From Chrysomallon squamiferum (lineage: Eukaryota > Mollusca > Gastropoda > Neomphalida > Peltospiridae), in contig CM022678.1 of assembly GCA_012295275.1 (NCBI GenBank), positions 15,337,959 to 15,379,458 on the forward strand: a stretch of 41,500 nt of DNA, in the 5' to 3' direction. The number at the start of each line of letters is the position of its first letter. The stretch's first letter is position 1. The translations under genes were made by a program, and so were the position numbers. The notes under the pieces are model-generated. The model ran no database searches. It saw only the letters and a list, made by a program, of their open reading frames with translations, and was not told the DNA's origin. Positions 34,642-41,500 of the stretch are shown here, piece after piece.

Positions 34642-35622
34642 GTAAATAAATAAATAAATAAGATCACTGGATAAAACAAGTGGATAAAATTTCCAAGCTT
34701 ATAATTATATTATAATTTAAACTAATGAGAGAACTTGCTATTCGCGACTATTTTTAGTTCCTTTTATATTTTCTATACAACATTTATTATTAATCTTACT
34801 GTATACTTAATATTTATTTTAATTTTGTTCTGTATGTTTTTTATTTATTTTAATATTATTCTGTAAATTTTACATCAAAATAAATATATAACATACTGTA
34901 ATAGAATTTTAATATTATTTTCTAACATTTATTTTCACTGATTACCACACCTTGTAAATTAGGTTTAAAGCTTTTTATTCTGTTCTATAGGAGATAATAA
35001 GTGTTTGTATTTGCTACTTTACTGGACTAGTACACTTTGAACCCAGCCATTTAAATAGATATAAAAACAAACAATTATTGTACATGTCAGTGACTATTAA
35101 TATTGTTTAACATGTACTCGAATGTATCAGCTTAACCTCTCTTTAACACACAAGAAGCAGACGACAATAATTTAGAAATTTCTTTTTACCCAAGAACTGC
35201 ATACTTCTACAAACTGCTACAAATCAAACCACTCTTTACATAATGTTTTTATATAGAAACAAAACTCGCATTACCTTAATTGTTAAATAAAGAGCCGATA
35301 TAAAATTACATTTTAAGTATTTTTGGAGGGAAACAAGAGTTTTGAACAAAACAACGCAATGGAATCTGTATATCTCTATTACACATGTATTGTAAAACAG
35401 ATCTACATGACAGAATAACTTGTTATTCATAAATATTATAATGCTTGATATAATAAGTTTTATATTTATTTTAATATTATTCTGAATTATTTTAAATATT
35501 TTTCTTCTGTTCTTGTTTTACTAAACTATTTCATTTTGAAGAAGCTATTTACTTTAATAACCAGGTTTACACATATTTTGGTATTTATTTTTTTGTAAAT
35601 TAACTAAAATAATTAGTTTTAA
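33168..35622. repeat. Tandem duplication of an AT-rich segment, about 1.2 kb
   Basis: Copy A (about 33168-34493) and copy B (about 34531-35622) share many blocks in the same order: GACTTTCGTTATAAAG, ATTTAAACTAATGAGAGA, AAAGCTTTTTATTCTGTTCT, CAGTGACTATTAATATTGTT, CTACAAACTGCTACAAATCA, AATAAAGAGCCGATATAAA and TGTAAATTAACTAAAATAAT. Offset varies from 1217 to 1362 bp because of indels and an AAT array at 34589-34640 in copy B. Copy A has an extra stretch near 33770-33850 ending in poly-A. No conserved frame is seen. A weaker third trace (AGAAGCAGACGACA) occurs at about 35887. Confidence 0.9.
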
Positions 35623-35753
35623 TTTTAATAAAATAAAATATTAGTTCAATAACTCTGCACTGTATAGTTAATACGATATGCAGTTTTAACATTTACTTCT
35701 AATAAACGAAATTTAAACAAACAGAATATAAAATAATTAAATAAATGAATGAA

Positions 35754-35792
<39 letters not shown>

Positions 35793-36324
35793 ACAAGTGG
35801 GTAAGTAAGTTTTGTACAAGTTAGTATGTACTGACATTATTTAACGTCATCACGGATGTGACAGATTAACATCACACACTGAATAAGAAGCAGACGACAC
35901 AACCCGGACCTCACCGATTTAGACTTTTCTTTTTTCTCCGAGAACTTTATAATTCTATTACAGTAGAAAATACCCTCAATAGAAAGGAGGTTTTTTTTTT
36001 TCTTTTGTGGGTGTGTCTTGTTCCTTGTTTGTTTTTCTTTAGTAAATCTTGGACGACGTTAATACAGTATGTACGTATATGTATGTATATTTATATACAA
36101 ACACATACATAGATAACGAAACACACACTCAGAAAACAAATACTAATGTACAAACATCTCTCTCTTTCTCTGTGTCCACACACAAACGCGCACACACACA
36201 ACATCCATATATATATATGGACATAACCGTTATGATTAAAATATTTTATATTCAGTTCCTTTTAAATATGTTTGAATTTTTCTGTTTTATATCCGCTATT
36301 AAAATATACTACTGCGTCTTTCAG
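35623..36324. other. Spacer downstream of the duplicated segment
   Basis: Contains AAAT repeats (about 35749-35795), poly-T and short CA-rich stretches. No gene is recognised before the exon candidate at 36325. Confidence 0.55.
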
Positions 36325-36470
36325 GTCACTTTGAGACTGACTCAGCCACGCCTGAATGGTCTCGAGGACAAGGCTAAGGTCAGTGAATCATAACGGAAAA
36401 CCCAGTGATCCACGGTGTAGCTATAAACAATACAAACACATTCTGAATCTACCCAAAAATAAATCTGAGT
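36325..36470 (+). other. Candidate terminal exon of an unassigned plus-strand transcript
   Basis: A good acceptor (ACTGCGTCTTTCAG) is followed by a less AT-rich block and, at about 36459, an AATAAA-type poly-A signal. Entered in phase 1 it reads HFETDSATPEWSRGQG then a stop at 36375-36377. Entered in phase 0 it reads VTLRLTQPRLNGLEDKAKVS and stops at about 36393. Exon 12 of the cadherin-like gene ends in phase 1, so the first reading could be an alternative tail, but no other evidence ties them. Confidence 0.35.
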
Positions 36471-36539
36471 TTTCATTTTACTAGGAATATTTTCAAGGTC
36501 TCTCTCTTTCTCCATTTGTGATGTCTCTCTCTATATATA

Positions 36540-36581
36540 ACGTGTGTGTGTATGTGTGTGTGTGAATGTGTGTATGTGCGC

Positions 36582-36615
<34 letters not shown>

Positions 36616-36653
36616 GTATGTGTGTATGTGTGTGTGTGTGTGTGTGTGTATGT
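36540..36653. repeat. (GT)n-rich microsatellite
   Basis: Imperfect GT/GTAT repeats of about 110 bp follow the candidate terminal exon. Confidence 0.93.
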
Positions 36654-36864
36654 GCATCGTTCCCATTCAGAAGATGTAAACACATCTAAATAGTCAAAGA
36701 ATTATCATGAAAATAAACTATTAATTTACCATCTTCATTTATATGTACGAGTTTTAATATAATTATGTTTAAACAAGAGCTGAGAATAAACAATAAAAGA
36801 AAGAAAGAAAGAAACAAATAAATAAATAAATAAATAAATAAATAAACAACAACAGCAGCAATGA

Positions 36865-36903
<39 letters not shown>

Positions 36904-37543
36904 ATACAAGAGACTTCTTCTTCTTCTTCGTCGTCGCTGTGGACGTCATCACTGAACGCTGATAACGAACTAACTGGAAATGCGGATTGACGAAAGGGTA
37001 GGATCATAAATATGCCGAACAATTACTAAATAAATTACTAAATAAATAAATAAATAAATACACTTACCATATATTCATGAAACTAGAATTAGATATTTCA
37101 GTTTAAATTTTCTTTTTCAAATTCTGCCTATCTGTAATTTGTTTAATCATTACCTGCCACGCCTTAATTAAAAAGGATAATGTAAATTTTCTTTATTGGT
37201 GAAAAGTTCGTTAGAACAACATGCTGTGTGAATTTAAATAATAATAATAATAATAAAACATAACAACAATAGTGACCTTTTATAGGAAAGGTTTATCTCA
37301 ATATTTTTGAACAGTTAAAAGAAAGAAAAATATACAGAAAGAGAGAAAAATTAAATAAACGAAATAATAAAGTTGTCGTAATTAATATATAGTCAAAAAG
37401 ATAACAAAAATTCAACAATCTTTTGAACGTTTTATTAATAATATAAAAATATCTGGGACACTATGATACACTAATATAAGTTTTTGTACACCATATTCAG
37501 CTGTGATAATTAATTAATTTATTTATTTTGTCCTTTCAGTTAC
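36654..37543. other. Spacer with AAAT and ATT repeats, 3' side of the alpha-kinase-like gene
   Basis: AAAT repeats (about 36813-36846), ATT repeats (36866-36901) and TTC triplets (36915-36930) are followed by unique AT-rich sequence. The 3' UTR of the minus-strand alpha-kinase-like gene probably lies at 37000-37543. No other gene is recognised. Confidence 0.5.
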
Positions 37544-38452
37544 CTAGCAACCGCGTTGTCTGTAATACAGTTCTGATTCAGCGTATGTTGGAGGGTGCTC
37601 TCGGTATGGCGGAGGAAAGAGTGGTGACGAAACAGAGGTGCGCGCGTTGTTCCCGTGACCTGGTTTATTGCTCGCTGTTTGTAAATGTGCAGAATTAGGG
37701 TCATTCGAGTGAGATTCGATTACTACTGGGTAGTGTTCGAGTGCTGGTGCAGTTGGCGTACAACGTTCAAACTGACCGTGAAGCGACTGAGTAAAATATT
37801 TCCTGGTTTCACTGTCTATGATGTCAGCGTCTGGTTTTAACCAACGACAGCATTCATGATTACACGTGTGTTTTTCAAACACTGCTTTAATTCCTTCGAA
37901 GCCTTTGTCTAAGTCACCAAAACGCCTGTCTAACGAGTGTACTGTTGGGTCAGACTGGGTAATGTTATTTTTGTAATTTCCTCCCTTGAGTGCGCACGCC
38001 ACCAGCTGTCCGCCGGTCGCGTGGAATGTGAAATGTGTGAAAGAGTCTGCAACACTGTCATTTAACTTGGAGAAATCTCCATTTAACCTTTCTTCAATTA
38101 GAACCCAGTCATTTTCACTTAACGTGCAACCAGAAGCAACCTCGTCCATTACTGCCATCTGAGGAACTAGAGTTCGGATCTTGGTGGATGCCAGTTTTCT
38201 TAAGTTGAATTCGTTCGCCAGTTTTTGGACCGCCTGACACTTCGTTACTTCAGCAGAACAGAACTGTTCCGTCCAGGCGCCTTTCAAAGCAGTTTTGACA
38301 CAAACGTTTTTATAGCCTGATGGTTCAAAGCTAGGAAACAGATAACCTTTGAAAACCTTTTTTTGACTTCCTGTGTGCCAGATGTTCGATTTGAACGCGG
38401 CGTGTCCGAAAGGTTCCCCCGGATATACGCAGCAACACGTTGTGTTAGTCAT
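37544..38452 (-). CDS. Alpha-kinase-domain protein with tandem PPxY motifs, possibly inactive
   Basis: A 302-aa intact frame in one exon. Residues about 10-212 match the atypical alpha-kinase fold (eEF2K, MHCK, TRPM6/7 group): GHAAFKS near the start, K53 in NVCVKTAL as ATP-binding Lys candidate, WVLIEERLNGDFSKLND, SFTHFTFHATGGQLV, SDPTVHS, RFGDLDKGFEGIKAVF, and H195-x-C197-x3-C201 of the structural zinc site. The Asp of the family's VDLQGV motif is Ala here (A154 in VACALKGG), while D168 of the DP motif is kept. Loss of that Asp suggests weak or no kinase activity. The C-terminal tail is low complexity and ends with PPPY (280-283) and PPTY (287-290), classic WW-domain ligands. No membrane segment or signal peptide is seen. 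The protein is much shorter than eEF2K or TRPM7, as expected for a domain-only invertebrate member. Confidence 0.82.
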   Translation of the reverse strand: MTNTTCCCVYPGEPFGHAAFKSNIWHTGSQKKVFKGYLFPSFEPSGYKNVCVKTALKGAWTEQFCSAEVTKCQAVQKLANEFNLRKLASTKIRTLVPQMAVMDEVASGCTLSENDWVLIEERLNGDFSKLNDSVADSFTHFTFHATGGQLVACALKGGNYKNNITQSDPTVHSLDRRFGDLDKGFEGIKAVFEKHTCNHECCRWLKPDADIIDSETRKYFTQSLHGQFERCTPTAPALEHYPVVIESHSNDPNSAHLQTASNKPGHGNNARTSVSSPLFPPPYREHPPTYAESELYYRQRGC

Positions 38453-38457
38453 TTCAG

Positions 38458-38641
38458 CTGAAAAATAAACACACTCTATATTTATTTATTTTTGATTAAA
38501 AACAAATAAAAACAATAAAAACAAAAAACAAAACAACAAATCGCTGCTAACAAAGCTTTCGCATCTGGGAAATACCAACACACAAATACTTAGAACCAGA
38601 TAAAATAATCGAGTTTGAAATTCATGATTACCCGCTGGAAA

Positions 38642-38675
<34 letters not shown>

Positions 38676-38864
38676 TTTATATTTTAGAAATAAACAAATA
38701 AAAAATCAATAAAATAAAATTAACTTAAATTAAAAAAAAAAAAAACACATAATTATTGAAAAATGTATTACTTGGATATCGTAGTATTTACTGAAGTATG
38801 TATCAATCTTTAACTGTAATAATAACAATAATTGTTTAAAAAATATAGAATAATTTAAACATAC
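38458..38864 (-). other. Probable 5' UTR intron of the alpha-kinase-like gene
   Basis: On the minus strand, donor CTATCAG|GTATGT begins at 38864 and acceptor TTTATTTTTCAG ends at 38458, five bases before the ATG. The intron is A/T-rich, with a poly-A/TA tract at about 38640-38675 that is poly-T/TA in sense. Confidence 0.6.
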
Positions 38865-38946
38865 CTGATAGTTTCGTTTGTAACGCCAATCATTTAAACA
38901 AATGTCTTTAATGCTTGAAATCGCGAAAATTGTTTTATTTATATAC
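38865..38946 (-). promoter_or_regulatory. TATA box and short 5' UTR exon of the alpha-kinase-like gene
   Basis: TATATAAATA on the minus strand at about 38935-38944 is placed about 30 bp ahead of a possible transcription start near 38910. The resulting leader exon would be about 45 nt, ending at the donor at 38864. It contains an ATG opening a ten-codon upstream frame (MIGVTNETIS) that would cross the splice and stop one base before the main ATG. Start-site position is inferred. Confidence 0.45.
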
Positions 38947-39219
38947 AGCCGAGATGGGGAATTTCCATTATTAATGTTTACTATAGTACGCACGTGGTTT
39001 TCTAAATATAGCGACAGCGAACCTCGAATGTTTATCCTGTTTGTGATTATCAATAGAAAGTCACGCTGTCCTGACCTTTTTATTTAAATTTACCGGGTCA
39101 AACTGAACAAGAAAGTAGCTGAAACATCTAATAGTATTGTTTGTCATTAATTTCCATTCTTCTTTGGATGGAATCCAAACTTTCTGTATCTGTCATTATT
39201 AGCATTATTAGCATCATGA

Positions 39220-39460
<241 letters not shown>

Positions 39461-39851
39461 AAGTTTATTATGATCATGATTTTAATTATCATTATAATTA
39501 TATTCCTCCTTATATTTATATATATATAACTACGTAATTATCCGGGCTGTGTATTACAGAACCACTCTCGTCAGCTGTTGTGGGGTGTGCGTGTGTTTAG
39601 TGATATCTTTATTTTGTGTCTGAATTAGTAAGCGTGTAAAGTTCTCAGTATCATCACATCAAAATCATTCTGTGAGTGCTATATTAGAAGTTGTGAGTAG
39701 GAAAGCACGTGGTCTGAGAAATAAACAGCGTGATGCTGACTGCGATTTAACGTCTGTTTAAGACGACATGTAAAAAAAAAATAAAGAAATAAAGATTTCG
39801 ATTATCGAGATTGATTAATAAAAAATGTAATATTGGAATTACTCAAAGCCA

Positions 39852-39900
39852 TTATAATATAATATAATATAATATAATATAATATAATATAATATAATAA
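39852..39900. repeat. (ATAAT)n pentanucleotide microsatellite
   Basis: About nine perfect pentamers lie in AT-rich spacer. Confidence 0.93.
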
Positions 39901-41045
39901 ATCAGTAAAGCAGTAGACAGACAGAGAGATAAATAAATAAATAAGCATAAACAAGATGAAAAAAAAAAAAAAAAAAAAAAAAATGAGAGAAATAACATTT
40001 AAAAATATGAAACAAATAAAAATCAAAAAATCAAATGAAAAAAAAAATGAAAGAAAATTAATTTAAAAAACGAAAGAAAATTAATAAAGAAATGAAAGAA
40101 AATAAATGAAAAGAAAGAAAGAAAAGGAAAAGAATGAAGAAGTGAAACGTAAATAAAAAAGTTTATTAATGAAAATTACGCAATGTTGACACTCGTGATC
40201 ATTCATTGGAAAAAGGTGGGGCAGAAAGATAAACTGGCAACGTGCCAAGCGGATTAATGCACTCGCTAAATGGAAAGTTTTGTTTGATCACATGTTAATC
40301 CTAATATTTATGTATTTAGAACACTTCACATATCCGGGAATAGTTATTAATCGCAGCGTGATTATTTCTCAAAAGTTTATTACTATTTTTCATGGAAAAT
40401 GATATGTTTTCTTATTGACTTTTTGTCTGAAACGTCCGCATTCATTGTATGAAACTAATTACACTGTCTGCGTTCAGTTGTAACCAAACACACACGCATG
40501 TACGCACAGACATTGGATTCGCGCTAAGTCAGTGATCGTTTCTGAAAACTGGCTATTTTTAGAACTCACAGCGTCACCTGATGCATTCAACACAATGATG
40601 TACTAGACTGTACTGATAAAGACGATTATAAACGCTTTGAAATTTAATCTCTCCTAGACAGAACTTGTTTTTAATTATTATTATTTTCCTTTTCTTCTTT
40701 CCTTTTTTTCTTATTCCCCCCCCTCACTTAATAAAAATATGATACGAAATTTTATGTAAATTTCATTCATTAATAAAAACTTCTCCTTATAATTTCAGTG
40801 GTGATGTTTGTTGTTTCACGTGTTTGCATGGTACGCTAAAGAATTCTTGAGAAAATTTATTTTAAAAACCAGCTCACGCACTGAAAAGTCAGCTGATGTT
40901 CAGAGAGAAAACAAAACATTACGTCATCAAAAAAAGAAAAAATTCCCGTGAACTCACGCAGTACATTTCTTCAAGGAGACTGGATAATAAGAAAGTGGTG
41001 TGATTTTTTATTTCATCAGCTTTTCTATTTCCTTGTTTTCAATAA

Positions 41046-41046
<1 letters not shown>

Positions 41047-41087
<41 letters not shown>

Positions 41088-41095
41088 TAATAATA
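41047..41095. repeat. (AAT)n microsatellite
   Basis: About 13 AAT units with one GAT interruption, followed by TA/CA-rich sequence to about 41180. Confidence 0.93.
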
Positions 41096-41500
41096 TAGCC
41101 TTCTCTCTCTGACGCATACACGCACACACACACAGTACACGTATATATATCTATATATATATACATATATATAATTATATTATACACTTGGTATGGTAAC
41201 CAGACAATTATACAAAACAACAACAATAAAAAAAAAAAATAATAATAATTTGTAAACCCTTCACTGTAGTGCATCTAATTTAAATATTTTTATAAACGTT
41301 CATGCAGGCAGGGAATTCCCCTAATTAAGCTGTTATCATTCAGTGGAAATTTACTACAACTGGTTTTCCCAGTTTTGTCAATGTTATAAATTCTAAGGGT
41401 AACTGAAAACTCCTAGTATAATCTTCAACAGTGTTTTGCTTTCAGAGGTAAGGTTTTGTTTTTCGTATTACTTTTATTATTATTTAATTTTAATTTTAAT

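Noticed and set aside
37544-38452. Functional link between the PPxY protein and the Hippo kinase in the same window
   Set aside because: They are over 20 kb apart with unrelated genes between; animal gene neighbourhood is weak evidence for shared pathway.

Overview
The window is nuclear DNA from an animal. Genes are split by short AT-rich introns with GT..AG borders, coding exons are clearly less AT-rich than their surroundings, and microsatellites (ATT, GA, GT, TCTG and poly-A/T) are everywhere. The gene set suits a lophotrochozoan invertebrate, most likely a mollusc. The phylum is an inference from an intronless orphan GPCR, a stand-alone alpha-kinase-like gene and the repeat style; no sequence comparison could be run.

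Layout. (1) 41-2725, minus strand: a complete six-exon TSEN34 gene, a tRNA-splicing endonuclease subunit of 289 aa with its Tyr-His-Lys catalytic triad. (2) 2726-3673: a 948-bp head-to-head intergenic region with ETS-type motifs, probably a bidirectional promoter. (3) 3674-14480, plus strand: the complete Hippo/MST kinase STK3/4, with 13 constitutive exons plus an alternative version of exon 2, about 499 aa, kinase domain to SARAH domain. (4) 14481-20483: long 3' UTR and repeat-rich spacer. (5) 20484-21725, minus strand: a single-coding-exon class A GPCR (413 aa) with a probable upstream non-coding exon. (6) 21814-26176: spacer with a 25-copy, 38-bp minisatellite and a duplicated flank. (7) 26177-32954, plus strand: a 13-exon single-pass membrane protein with degenerate cadherin repeats (about 767 aa); intron 2 holds a dead Tc1-like transposase. 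(8) 32955-37543: a 1.2-kb tandem duplication, microsatellites and one orphan terminal-exon candidate. (9) 37544-38452, minus strand: an alpha-kinase-like protein (302 aa) with two C-terminal PPxY motifs, a probable 5' UTR exon and a TATA box. (10) 38459-41500: spacer rich in simple repeats.

The most unusual theme is repeated tandem duplication of exon edges. In STK3, exon 2 exists in two intact, frame-compatible versions that both encode the kinase N-lobe start and Gly-rich loop. The donor end of exon 3 has two decayed copies downstream. The acceptor of exon 8 is preceded by five decoy acceptors with decayed exon starts, and the acceptor of exon 9 by nine near-identical 72-74-bp decoys. The cadherin-like gene shows the same thing at exon 4, where three acceptors lie in a row. 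The window may therefore show successive stages of exon duplication, from a functional alternative exon to decayed copies. The genes do not form an obvious pathway. MST kinases act with WW-domain proteins and the alpha-kinase-like protein carries PPxY motifs, but no link can be claimed from proximity alone.
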